A stretch of DNA of 50,912 nt from assembly GCA_002338715.1 (NCBI GenBank), contig DDIR01000088.1, forward strand, positions 318-51,229, read 5' to 3'. Shown here piece by piece: positions 35,368-43,107 of the stretch. The position numbers and the translations under genes are program-made. Source of the stretch: Phycisphaerales bacterium UBA1845 (lineage in GTDB: Bacteria > Planctomycetota > Phycisphaerae > UBA1845). The notes below the pieces were generated by a model. The model was given only the letters and a program-made list of their open reading frames with translations. It did no database searches and was not told the DNA's origin. The stretch's first letter is position 1. Each line of letters begins with the position of its first letter.

Positions 35368-37014
35368 ATGCAAACGATACAAGCCAATGTCAATCCACGA
35401 CTTCTTTCCAAAGCAAGCCGACTCTTTACGGGATCGGTCAACGGCAGAATCATCGAAATCCTGCAAAACGCCCGCCGGGCAAATGCGACATGCGTCGAGA
35501 TACGCAATTGCGACGGTGTTGTAACCGTCCATGACAACGGCAGCGGCATTTCGGACTTCGCAACGCTGCTGGACATGGGCGGTTCCGGCTGGAACGATGT
35601 GGAAGCCAGCGAAGATCCTGCTGGTGTGGGGATCTATTGTCTGTCGCCGCGACGAGTCATGATCAGGTCGTCAGGTCAAGTCGTTCACATCGATAGGGAC
35701 GGCTGGACTGGTTCCCCGGTTGAGGTGTCCATCGAATCAGATCCGTGCATCGGCACGGTCATCGAATTTGAGGATGAACTCTGGTCACTGGATGCTGTCG
35801 AGCCTCTGGCAGTGTTCAGCGGAATAGGTGTAATTGTTGATGGCGTACGCTGCGCATCAGAAAACTTCGTCAGCAATTCGGCATCGCACCATCCGTCGCT
35901 GGGCTGTCGCATCGAGGTCCGCGAAACAGCTGATCTGTCTCGATGGCATAAACCGCCAGGGCACAGTTACGCTCGATCCGAAACAGCCCTGGTGAATTTC
36001 CACGGCCAAGTCGTTGCCTTCGATTATGGACCGATCATCGATAACAACCTTGTTGTTCTTGTCGATCTCACCGGCGAGCCGACGCTGATTCGTCATATGC
36101 TGCCCGCCCGAACGCAACTGGTGAAGAACGATGCCTCGACGCAGCTATGCGATGCCATCCAGCTGGAAGTCTATCGCGTCATCCTTCGTCGGGGGCATCA
36201 CCGGCTGTCGTATGAGCAATACCGACATGCACGCCGACGTGGGATCGAACTGCCGGAAGCGACACCGACGTATACGATCGGCTTGTTGCCGACGGGCGAT
36301 GTTCCTAACCCAGTCGAAGTGCCCGAGCCGAATGACTTTTGTCTGGCCAAGTCTTATCGGTGCGGCAACCGCACGACCCGAAACGCCCATTACGACGAGG
36401 CCAATGCCCATATTCTAGCTGCGTTGGGCGATCTGAAAGAACCGTTTCTGCCGGTCTCGATCAGTCCTTCCTTTCACGGCTATTCCTGGGCCGATCTGCC
36501 CACGATCGAAAGAGTCGAGGTCCGATGCGGCAAAGAACTTCATCGTGACCTGGTCTGGTCGTGCGAACTGATCTGCGTCGAATCGATCGTCACAACCGTG
36601 TGGACCAGCGACGGCAAGGTATTCACGTCGCCTGTCTTCGCAGCTGTGGTACCGCCTTCCAAGAAAGCCAGCGCCTGGTCCGACCACAGCGTCGTGGTGA
36701 CGCCGGATGCCGAAACCCGCATGCGCTCAGAAAATCTTTGGCATCATTTGGGCGGCTGGAACGAAGACGGCGACACCTACGAGACCCAGGAATACCAATT
36801 CGAAGAGGATCTAAACGATTTCTGGTCTGCAATGCTCAGTTCGGACGAACGGTTTCGTCGAAGAGTCATGGGCGCCTTAGCGGGCCTGAAACCGCCCTGG
36901 CAAAGCGTCGCCGTAGATTCTGACGGAAACATCCGCATCCGATTTGTCGATCGCACCGAAAAAATCGTCACACCGCCCGGCATTCAATCAGCCTCGCACA
37001 GCCCAAGCACGTAA
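35368..37014 (+). CDS. GHKL/Hsp90-type ATPase-domain protein
   Basis: 548-aa protein with an N-terminal GHKL ATP-binding domain: N-box EILQNARRANAT (30-41), G1 box VHDNGSGISD (54-63) and G2-like DPAGVGIYCLS (83-93). The N-box Asn, the DxGxG Asp and the GVG loop, all needed for Mg-ATP binding, are present. The rest (residues ~180-548) lacks recognisable MutL, Hsp90, gyrase or kinase domains; the last ~25 residues include a VDSDGNIRIRFVDRT repeat-like turn. ATG 35368 has CGGAGG upstream. It heads a plus-strand block with DUF932, nuclease, clamp, ThiF-like and Hsp70-like genes. Function unknown. Confidence 0.8.
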   Translation: MQTIQANVNPRLLSKASRLFTGSVNGRIIEILQNARRANATCVEIRNCDGVVTVHDNGSGISDFATLLDMGGSGWNDVEASEDPAGVGIYCLSPRRVMIRSSGQVVHIDRDGWTGSPVEVSIESDPCIGTVIEFEDELWSLDAVEPLAVFSGIGVIVDGVRCASENFVSNSASHHPSLGCRIEVRETADLSRWHKPPGHSYARSETALVNFHGQVVAFDYGPIIDNNLVVLVDLTGEPTLIRHMLPARTQLVKNDASTQLCDAIQLEVYRVILRRGHHRLSYEQYRHARRRGIELPEATPTYTIGLLPTGDVPNPVEVPEPNDFCLAKSYRCGNRTTRNAHYDEANAHILAALGDLKEPFLPVSISPSFHGYSWADLPTIERVEVRCGKELHRDLVWSCELICVESIVTTVWTSDGKVFTSPVFAAVVPPSKKASAWSDHSVVVTPDAETRMRSENLWHHLGGWNEDGDTYETQEYQFEEDLNDFWSAMLSSDERFRRRVMGALAGLKPPWQSVAVDSDGNIRIRFVDRTEKIVTPPGIQSASHSPST

Positions 37015-37023
37015 CGCGTTACG
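37010..37023. promoter_or_regulatory. 14-bp perfect palindrome, copy 1
   Basis: CGTAACGCGTTACG overlaps the stop codon of the GHKL gene and lies 83 bases before the DUF932 gene. The same 14 bases occur at 43137-43150. Candidate binding site for a regulator or recombination protein of this block. Confidence 0.5.
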
Positions 37024-37105
37024 CGATCAACTCCCTTTAGGCACACATTTACCGCCTGGTCAGTTGACGTTCGTTATTTCATGACATTTTTGAAAGAGAA
37101 TCACC

Positions 37106-38134
37106 ATGCAAACACTCAAAAAAGCCCACAACGAACTCTTCCGCCGCAGCCCCGACGAGACATTCGCCACGATGTCCGATCTCTGGCAGCATTGCCAGAA
37201 GCAACGTGAAAACGCCCGCGATCATTGGCCGATGCCGCAAGATTTGCAACTTGTCCCGAAAGGCGACCGCCTCGATTTGTTCCTCGGAGCAGGTCGAAGT
37301 GCATCGCTAAACGACTGGTCGTTTAGCCAGTTGTGTCGGCTCGCGAATGTCAACAAGGACACCATCAACCGTTTGTCATCCAAAACAGCCGCCAAGGTCT
37401 TTGACGAAACACTCGCTCCGGGCAAGAAGCCGCTCCAAGTGTTCACCGCCGAAGCGCAGGTGCGCTCGATTCACGGTGCTTCGTACACGCGATTGTTCAA
37501 CACTGATCTGCTCGCCGTCATCAGCGAGTTCGCGACGGACTTTCAACCGCCACAGCAAGCGGCGACGGGCGGAACCGGTTTGTATGCTGGCGAGCAGGAC
37601 ATGTTTGTGTTCCTGATCGACCCAACCGGTTGGATTGAAATCAACGGCGAAGCCTTCGCACCTGGCTTCTTCGTTTGGAATAGCGAAGTCGGTCGTCGCA
37701 CTGTCGGCATTCAAAGTTTCTGGTTTCAGAAAGTTTGCCAGAATCACATCGTCTGGGATGCCGTCGATGTGGTGGAATTTTCGCGTAAGCACACCGCCAA
37801 CGTTTATGATTCACTCGACGACATTCGTCGCATCATCGAACGTCTCGTGGCCAAACGTGATGAACGTCGCGACGGCTTTGCCGTAGTGATCAAATCGGCG
37901 ATGCAGACCAAACTGGGCGACGATGCGGACGACGTGCTCAAGCTGCTGCAGCACAAAGGCATTCAACGCAAGTTGGCGAAGGAAGCTCTTTCAATCGCAG
38001 AGAAGAAGGGCGCATTTACAATCTTCGCCGTTGTGGATGCGTTGACGCAACTGTCGGGCCACGATTGTTTTGCTGGTCGTCGTGCTGAGCTCGATGTGCA
38101 AGCGTCTTCACTTCTTAATCTCGCCGTTGCCTGA
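37106..38134 (+). CDS. DUF932 (phage/plasmid-like) protein
   Basis: 342-aa protein matching the DUF932 family, common on plasmids and phages and of unknown biochemical role. Family landmarks in order are RSIHGASYTRLFNTDLLAVI (about residues 121-140), GLYAGEQDMFVFLIDP, FAPGFFVWNSEVGRRTVGIQ, and QKVCQNHIVWDA, followed by a helical C terminus. ATG 37106 has GAAAGAGAA upstream. It follows the GHKL gene after 91 bases and precedes the first 52-aa Arg-rich gene by 26, so all three may be co-transcribed. Confidence 0.85.
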   Translation: MQTLKKAHNELFRRSPDETFATMSDLWQHCQKQRENARDHWPMPQDLQLVPKGDRLDLFLGAGRSASLNDWSFSQLCRLANVNKDTINRLSSKTAAKVFDETLAPGKKPLQVFTAEAQVRSIHGASYTRLFNTDLLAVISEFATDFQPPQQAATGGTGLYAGEQDMFVFLIDPTGWIEINGEAFAPGFFVWNSEVGRRTVGIQSFWFQKVCQNHIVWDAVDVVEFSRKHTANVYDSLDDIRRIIERLVAKRDERRDGFAVVIKSAMQTKLGDDADDVLKLLQHKGIQRKLAKEALSIAEKKGAFTIFAVVDALTQLSGHDCFAGRRAELDVQASSLLNLAVA

Positions 38135-38160
38135 GCTCAATTCACTTTCGATACAAGCTC

Positions 38161-38319
38161 ATGAAAATCCTGATGCAGTTGTTTGGCGCCCTCGGCCGCC
38201 TGCTGGGCAGACATCAACGCGTCCGAGGCCACCGAAAGCAACAGGCTTATGGTCCGCGATGGTCAAGGCATCGGTACCGAACCGTCGCGCGTTATAGACG
38301 CCGAAGGCAACGAAGGTGA
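38161..38319 (+). CDS. 52-aa Arg-rich protein, copy 1
   Basis: A hydrophobic N-terminal helix (MKILMQLFGALGRLLG) is followed by an Arg/His-rich tail with AYGPRWS in the middle and RYRRRRQRR at the end. The product of 41525-41683 has the same length, an identical first 12 residues, and the same AYGPRWS block. The first 36 coding bases are identical while the 3' half varies with conserved protein pattern, which argues for real translation. It could bind nucleic acid or membranes; unknown. Start 26 bases after the DUF932 stop. Confidence 0.7.
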   Translation: MKILMQLFGALGRLLGRHQRVRGHRKQQAYGPRWSRHRYRTVARYRRRRQRR

Positions 38320-38703
38320 AGCGCCTACAATGGGGACTGGGCGCTTGGAGATGGCGTATTCCCCCGAATTGAGATTCCCCACACGATTCTGGCCCTGCCC
38401 TTTCTGATCAATTTTCAACGATCGATATATCATCACCCGCAAGTTTACGTTCTACGTCAATGCCTTTTCAAAGGTTGACGCGATTCAGTGCAACGCAACT
38501 CATGTTCAAAATGCAGTCTTGAATGTGCTCCCCTTCTGATTAATTCGGCCTACGCATTAACATTTCAAGAAACTTCTCAAAAACTGTGCTGCTCACAAAC
38601 TTGCTTTTCGTAGTCAACTTTGGCACGAGATCTCAGCCAGGAGTGGAAGCGTTGAGTGTTTGATCCATGAGCGTTTTTTGCCAATTACATGAAAGGAAAT
38701 CAG
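38320..38703. other. intergenic stretch, no gene seen
   Basis: About 380 bases of relatively AT-rich sequence before an exported Cys-rich protein. No open frame with support. The GAAAGGAA at 38691-38698 is the ribosome binding site of the next gene. Confidence 0.4.
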
Positions 38704-39351
38704 ATGCGACACTTAACAATTCTGGCACTTTTGTTCTGCTCCGTCGCAATGGCTGACGAACCAGCAACGGCGGAAAGTGGAGGTGAAGCGAGGGACATCG
38801 CTGTTCAAGACCGCATGGATCTTGAAACCGCTGCCGGGTTTCAGATTGACTATGTCGGCGAAGGAACTATCGATATTCTCAATAACGGGGCCATTGTCGT
38901 TCGGACGGGGGGAGAGGTCTACCGAGACGAGAACGACGAGATAGTGATGACTGTCCCCGAGATTGTTGTCTTCGGAACAAAAGCGGCAAAGCCCGTTGAT
39001 GAACCGTTTTTTGCAGTCCTGTCGCTCGAAGATGTTGATCTCGAAATCGAATGGGGGCTTACTGACAGCGCCGACGGCGTCATTACGGCCACGGATGCAA
39101 ATGGACTGCTAACGCAAATCGAATTTATGCAAGACAATCCAATTCCTGGACCTGGAAATGGGAGAAGCTGCAGTGCTTTATGCAGTGGCTACGCATGCAG
39201 TATATCATGCCCAAAAGGCAAAGCCGCAATATGCTATTGTCGCGGAGCAACACCTGTTTGTGAATGTGTGTCGAAGCCACCCGAGAAGAAAGCAAGCGAC
39301 AACGACTCAATCGGGGAGTTGGAAGAATTTGAAGGCGTCGAACAAGATTAG
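38704..39351 (+). CDS. exported Cys-rich protein
   Basis: 215-aa protein with a cleavable-looking signal (MRHLTILALLFCSVAMADEP), an acidic beta-rich middle, and eight cysteines within about 35 residues near the C terminus (SCSALCSGYACSISC, then ICYCRG and VCECV). An acidic Glu-rich tail (GELEEFEGVEQD) follows. The Cys spacing suggests a disulfide-knotted or metal-binding module. No family recognised. ATG 38704 is chosen because GAAAGGAA lies five bases upstream; an ATG at 38689 also exists. A perfect hairpin follows the stop. Confidence 0.7.
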   Translation: MRHLTILALLFCSVAMADEPATAESGGEARDIAVQDRMDLETAAGFQIDYVGEGTIDILNNGAIVVRTGGEVYRDENDEIVMTVPEIVVFGTKAAKPVDEPFFAVLSLEDVDLEIEWGLTDSADGVITATDANGLLTQIEFMQDNPIPGPGNGRSCSALCSGYACSISCPKGKAAICYCRGATPVCECVSKPPEKKASDNDSIGELEEFEGVEQD

Positions 39352-39363
39352 GAAACCCTGACA

Positions 39364-39395
39364 CAACCGGTCAGAGGTTGGTGGCTGACCGGTTG
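39364..39395 (+). terminator. hairpin after the Cys-rich gene
   Basis: Perfect 11-bp inverted repeat CAACCGGTCAG/CTGACCGGTTG with a 10-base loop, 12 bases after the stop. There is no T-run, so it may be a processing/stabilising stem or a weak terminator. Confidence 0.55.
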
Positions 39396-39491
39396 GTTGT
39401 CGGGAATGGGTATACCTAAACCGGGATCATTCCTTTGGATTCTATTCGGCCTGACGCCGGGGTCCATTTATGGTCCGGATTGATCTTCGCG

Positions 39492-39923
39492 CTACAACAG
39501 CGTGTACCGGCTACCTCTTTCGCCCTTCGCCTTCTTCCGCTTGATCTTCTTGGCCCTGGTCAGTTCGCCCAACGTGTTGTACGCATCGCCTGGACGCTTT
39601 GCGGCCTTTCATGCCTGGGTAATTTCAGCGCCCGTCGCCCCGTTCTTCCCCGCCTTCTTGACCGTGGCCAGAACCAGTTTGGCTGCAGTTGTCTTGAACT
39701 TCCGTCGTTTTCTGCGTTTGCCCAGCTTCCTTGTCGCTGATTTCTTCGGTCGTCCTGGGCGCCTTTTGCCTTTCTTTGGCCTTGGAGCCTCCATTCCAAG
39801 ACGCTCGAAAACGAGATCGATCTCAGCGATAGCGTTCTCGTGATCTTGACGTTCGGTGTCGAGTTTGCGAACAAGCGATTCGAGTTGAGCGATTGTAGTC
39901 TTTGACAAGGTCATCACCCCCAA
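39492..39923 (-). pseudogene. basic AT-hook-like protein with in-frame TGA
   Basis: The frame starts TTG/ATG (39923/39914) and gives a helical N terminus (TIAQLESLVRKLDTERQDHE), an AT-hook-like KRRPGRPKKS and a Lys-rich stretch. It then reaches GATGAEITQA and a TGA at 39609-39611. The same frame continues for 38 codons as KAAKRPGDAYNTLGELTRAK...GSRYTLL before TAG (39492-39494). The continuation is clearly the rest of the same basic, helical winged-HTH-like domain; a Trp (TGG) in place of TGA would restore it. So either a nonsense mutation, a sequencing error or a read-through stop. DNA-binding role likely. Confidence 0.65.
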
Positions 39924-40134
39924 AAAGAATTTTCTCGGGCTGCCTGAAAGACCTTAACGCCAATGCTGCTCGCTGTCATCCCTTTGAGGGTAGTGTCCAA
40001 ATTTGGCAAAATCAGATCCCGCACCAAACGCACCCGGCGAAAACTTGTCACCCGGGAGGGCAAACATCGCCTGCTCGAAAGAATCGAACAAGTTCGATAT
40101 CTAACTGTTTGGGTCACGTCGTACAAACGATGAT

Positions 40135-41361
40135 CTACGAAGGCGTACTTAAAAGCGTGAGCGCATTATTCAGCCGATCGGGACCTATGAATTGCCGCGC
40201 ATATTCTGCGCTGCCCGTAATCAGAATCTCGAAATCAGCTTTTCTCGCAAATTCAAAGAGATGACCGCAACCACAATTTGTAAGTATCAAAACAAGTTCA
40301 TTGTCGTTCCGGATATCTGACGCCAAGAATGAATCAAGCGTGTCTAACATGAGGCGCTCGCGATCCGCCCGCTCAAGCTTGAGGTGCTTCCTGAGGCGAT
40401 CGCCCTCTGGCGTTCCGTCCATGGTCAAGAAGAGAAATGTATCAGCCACAAATTGTTGCCCGTCGAATCGAAAACACCAATAGCCGAAGCGCCGGTCCCA
40501 GATTTCATGGGCAACCATAAGTCGATCGTTTGACGGACTTACCACAATGGGTTCGTACAACGAAAGCATAATAGAATCGTGGATCGGATCGGAATCGCGA
40601 TAAAATGGCACTCGTTTTTCGTACTGTCGAAGTGCGTGACTTGTCAGGAGCACAGGGTGTTCCCCTGCCGGTCGTTTCAAGCCCAATGCGCGAGGGTCCC
40701 AACGTAACCACTGAAAGTCTCTACCCACAAGAGGTATCCCTACCCGGTAAGCTTTCAGAGAATCATGGCCGGATCGTCGAACGCGATCGACTTGGGGCGG
40801 CACGACTTTGACCGGAATTACTAAGCGGAACCGACCCCCCTTCATGCGTTTGTGTTCGAAACAACAGCAGAAGAAGCCATTGTCGATTCGACTGAAGCTA
40901 GAAGCAACGCAAAGGAGCTTTGCGCGCACGAAAATCTGCTGCTCACTCATCGCTGCGTCGAGCACTGGGATGATCTTTTCTGCCAGAGCTTTCATCCCGG
41001 GAGTGTTCGCCCGGCGTCCTGCACGACACAACCAGGCATGAATGGGCCCTAAGAACATGCCGCATTCAGCAAGGGAAACTGACGCATTCACCTGCGGTAA
41101 TTCTAACTGAATGGAATCAAGCGCGGCGTCCAGCGCCATTTTTGCATCCCCTCCTCGTGGATGCAGGGCCGCCGAGTTATCCAGCACAATTTCAGGACGA
41201 GGTGACTTTCTAAGATAAATGTACTCGCGCTCGCTTTCGGGAATCTGTTTAAACTCAGCCCCAATTCCTAATCGCTCAATGATCGGATCAAATTGCAGGC
41301 GCCTTTTGGTCATCAGTCCCGTCTTGTGATTTCGCTTTGATTTTTTCCGATCTCTTCGCAT
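40135..41361 (-). CDS. unrecognised 408-aa protein
   Basis: 408-aa cytoplasmic protein with a very basic first 25 residues (RRDRKKSKRNHKTG, TKRRLQFDP) and no signal or membrane segment. Features seen: GLKRPAGEHPVLLTSHALRQ followed by YEKRVPFY in the middle, and a C-terminal part with FLFLTMDGTPEGDR and LVLILTNCGCGHL. I recognise no domain. It is on the minus strand between the AT-hook-like gene and the second 52-aa gene; translation may start at 41361 or at an internal ATG at 41313. Confidence 0.65.
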   Translation of the reverse strand: MRRDRKKSKRNHKTGLMTKRRLQFDPIIERLGIGAEFKQIPESEREYIYLRKSPRPEIVLDNSAALHPRGGDAKMALDAALDSIQLELPQVNASVSLAECGMFLGPIHAWLCRAGRRANTPGMKALAEKIIPVLDAAMSEQQIFVRAKLLCVASSFSRIDNGFFCCCFEHKRMKGGRFRLVIPVKVVPPQVDRVRRSGHDSLKAYRVGIPLVGRDFQWLRWDPRALGLKRPAGEHPVLLTSHALRQYEKRVPFYRDSDPIHDSIMLSLYEPIVVSPSNDRLMVAHEIWDRRFGYWCFRFDGQQFVADTFLFLTMDGTPEGDRLRKHLKLERADRERLMLDTLDSFLASDIRNDNELVLILTNCGCGHLFEFARKADFEILITGSAEYARQFIGPDRLNNALTLLSTPS

Positions 41362-41524
41362 CAGTGATCTCTGGCCGACCAGTAGCGGATCATTGTCCCC
41401 AACGCCGCGCGCAAGAACATACGTCGCTGGTCCCTATTGCCGAAGCCTAGCGTTGCCTACACATCTCGTCGCGCGCGTAAGCGGCACAAACACGATATTT
41501 CCACCTCATATACCAACAATCACC

Positions 41525-41683
41525 ATGAAAATCCTGATGCAGTTGTTTGGCGCCCTCGGCAGTCTGCTGGACGGACATCAATCCGCGCGAGCCCACCGCA
41601 AGAGCCAGGCGTACGGTCCGCGATGGTCGCTCCACCGGCAACGGCGAGTCGACCCGTATCGTCGCCGCCGCCACCGACAATAA
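41525..41683 (+). CDS. 52-aa Arg-rich protein, copy 2
   Basis: Same length and plan as the product of 38161-38319: hydrophobic helix MKILMQLFGALGSLL, then an Arg/His-rich tail with QAYGPRWS and ending YRRRRHRQ. The first 36 coding bases are identical to copy 1; further on only the protein pattern is kept. It stands without a plus-strand neighbour, between two minus-strand genes, so it has its own transcription signals or is a duplicated remnant. Function unknown. Confidence 0.65.
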   Translation: MKILMQLFGALGSLLDGHQSARAHRKSQAYGPRWSLHRQRRVDPYRRRRHRQ

Positions 41684-41831
41684 TCGAAACGGACAATTTC
41701 GACTCAGAATGTTTTTGCGTTCAACCCAATAGCAGATTGACTAAGAGCGGTAACTGGTGATGCATTATTTGAATGAATCAAGCCAAATTGCTTGTTTGCC
41801 ATGAAAATACGTTACCAATAGACGGCGCTGC

Positions 41832-42293
41832 TTATTCGCCGCCTTCTTCAACTCGCAAGGACTCACGGCGGGGAGCGTCGCAGAAATCCGGATCGGCCCA
41901 TCTACCTTCAAATCCCCAGCTCTTGACAAGTTTCGCAGTTTCAACTTCATCGTCATCTGACGGTGGACCAAAACAGTCGTCGCCCCGCCAAGCATGTCCG
42001 ATTTCATGAGCGATGAGGCAATGGGCCTCGTCCGATTCAACTTGATCGCTGAGAACGATAATCCAACGTCGCGAATCACGATCATTTTCCCATCGATCCA
42101 CATCATAAAGCGCGCTGTGCCGATTCGGGATCGTGATACCGGCCACGTCGCCGACAGATAGAAACAGGCAATGTTCAGCCGCATAACGGGCAACGTCATC
42201 AGGTAACCGATTGAGAGTCTGGCATATCCACATTCTCATCTCTGGATTCACGCCTGCGTAGCCAACGAGATCGTTGATTTCTTCAAGATTCAT
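41832..42293 (-). CDS. zinc metallopeptidase, ImmA/IrrE-like
   Basis: 153-aa protein with the HExxH zinc site in AHEIGHAWRGDD (about residues 94-105) and a downstream Glu in DDDEVETAKLVKSWGF, the usual third ligand region of ImmA/IrrE (M78-type) peptidases. Such enzymes typically cleave phage- or plasmid-type repressors. No HTH is fused; an XRE repressor is encoded 4.4 kb away (46654-46899) and could be its target, which is inference. The N-terminal half is unlike the classical family, so it may be a distinct gluzincin. Confidence 0.65.
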   Translation of the reverse strand: MNLEEINDLVGYAGVNPEMRMWICQTLNRLPDDVARYAAEHCLFLSVGDVAGITIPNRHSALYDVDRWENDRDSRRWIIVLSDQVESDEAHCLIAHEIGHAWRGDDCFGPPSDDDEVETAKLVKSWGFEGRWADPDFCDAPRRESLRVEEGGE

Positions 42294-42666
42294 ATCGCGC
42301 CTCCTCTAGTAACTGAGTCTTGCACCTCAACGCCAACGCCTTATCAGTAGCAGTTGGCCCTAACTGTCCTGGGCCTGAACTGGAATGCCAATGATGCGAG
42401 TTGATTCAACAGATTCGCGTCAAGTTCAGCCATACATGCACACGCGTTCGATCAACCAATAAGTCAGTGTACACGGTAAAGACCGCGCGGATGCGCTGGC
42501 ATGTAAGAAGATCAGCACCCATAACACCCGTTATTGCCGATGTCCGATCAGCAGGTTCTGCTCCCTCATTGCGGCGCGTATTCAGTTCTCTGCTGCCGAA
42601 TTTTTATACGCTTACGACCAAGTCGCGATTACGTCAAGTCCATTGGTCCAACATAGGAGAATCATC
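42294..42666. other. intergenic region upstream of the nuclease/clamp operon
   Basis: About 370 bases between divergent genes; a plus-strand frame through it runs out of phase into the next gene and is not supported. The end holds the strong ribosome binding site AGGAGA (42655-42660). A promoter for the operon must lie here, but I cannot point to one with confidence. Confidence 0.4.
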
Positions 42667-43107
42667 ATGCTCAGACTCAACGCAGGCTTCAGCCGCAAAG
42701 TCGGTGAGGCCAATTACGGAAGCCGTGGTGCATCCGTTAACGTCGAACTCGAAGTCGAATCAAACCTGGTCAACGACCCCGATGCCCTCGTGTGCCGTAT
42801 CCGTAATCTGTTCGATCTGGCCCGCAAGTCCGTAGACGACGAATTGAACGGAAGCGGCAACGGTCAAACCAACGGTTCACAGGGACACCAATCAAACGGC
42901 CATCGCAATGAACGCGGAGCGACTGCATCCCAGTTGAAGGCCATTGAAGCCATCTGTCGGGATCGCCAACTAGACCCTCATCAACAGATCCAAAATCGCT
43001 TCGGGATCAATGACCTCGATCAGTTGACGCTTCGGCAGGCAAGCGGTCTGATCGACGACCTCAAGTCCAACGGCGCGTCCAATGGCACCGGCGGAGGGCG
43101 ACGATGA
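42667..43107 (+). CDS. 146-aa two-domain protein of a recombination-like operon
   Basis: An N-terminal domain (LNAGFSRKVGEANYGSRGAS, then VNVELEVES and a helix FDLARKSVDDEL, residues 1-60) is followed by a Gly/Asn/Gln linker (61-85). A C-terminal helical domain (TASQLKAIEAICRDRQLD, then FGINDLDQLTLRQASGLIDD) is of a type found at the end of phage/plasmid single-strand-annealing and ssDNA-binding proteins. That resemblance is from memory, not a search. AGGAGA seven bases before ATG 42667 fixes the start. It overlaps the nuclease gene by ATGA, so they are translationally coupled. Confidence 0.75.
   Translation: MLRLNAGFSRKVGEANYGSRGASVNVELEVESNLVNDPDALVCRIRNLFDLARKSVDDELNGSGNGQTNGSQGHQSNGHRNERGATASQLKAIEAICRDRQLDPHQQIQNRFGINDLDQLTLRQASGLIDDLKSNGASNGTGGGRR

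Noticed and set aside
35368..37014. GHKL protein as a histidine kinase or MutL
   Set aside because: No His phosphoacceptor helix, no receiver, no MutL C-terminal or transducer signature; only the ATP-binding motifs are supported.
42401..42835. Plus-strand frame upstream of the 146-aa gene
   Set aside because: It runs out of phase into the 146-aa gene, which has a strong ribosome binding site and a domain structure.
42667..43107. 146-aa protein as a ubiquitin-like modifier because it ends GTGGGRR
   Set aside because: There is no beta-grasp pattern, the Gly run belongs to a low-complexity tail, and the C-terminal domain is helical. The ThiF-like partner also looks inactive.
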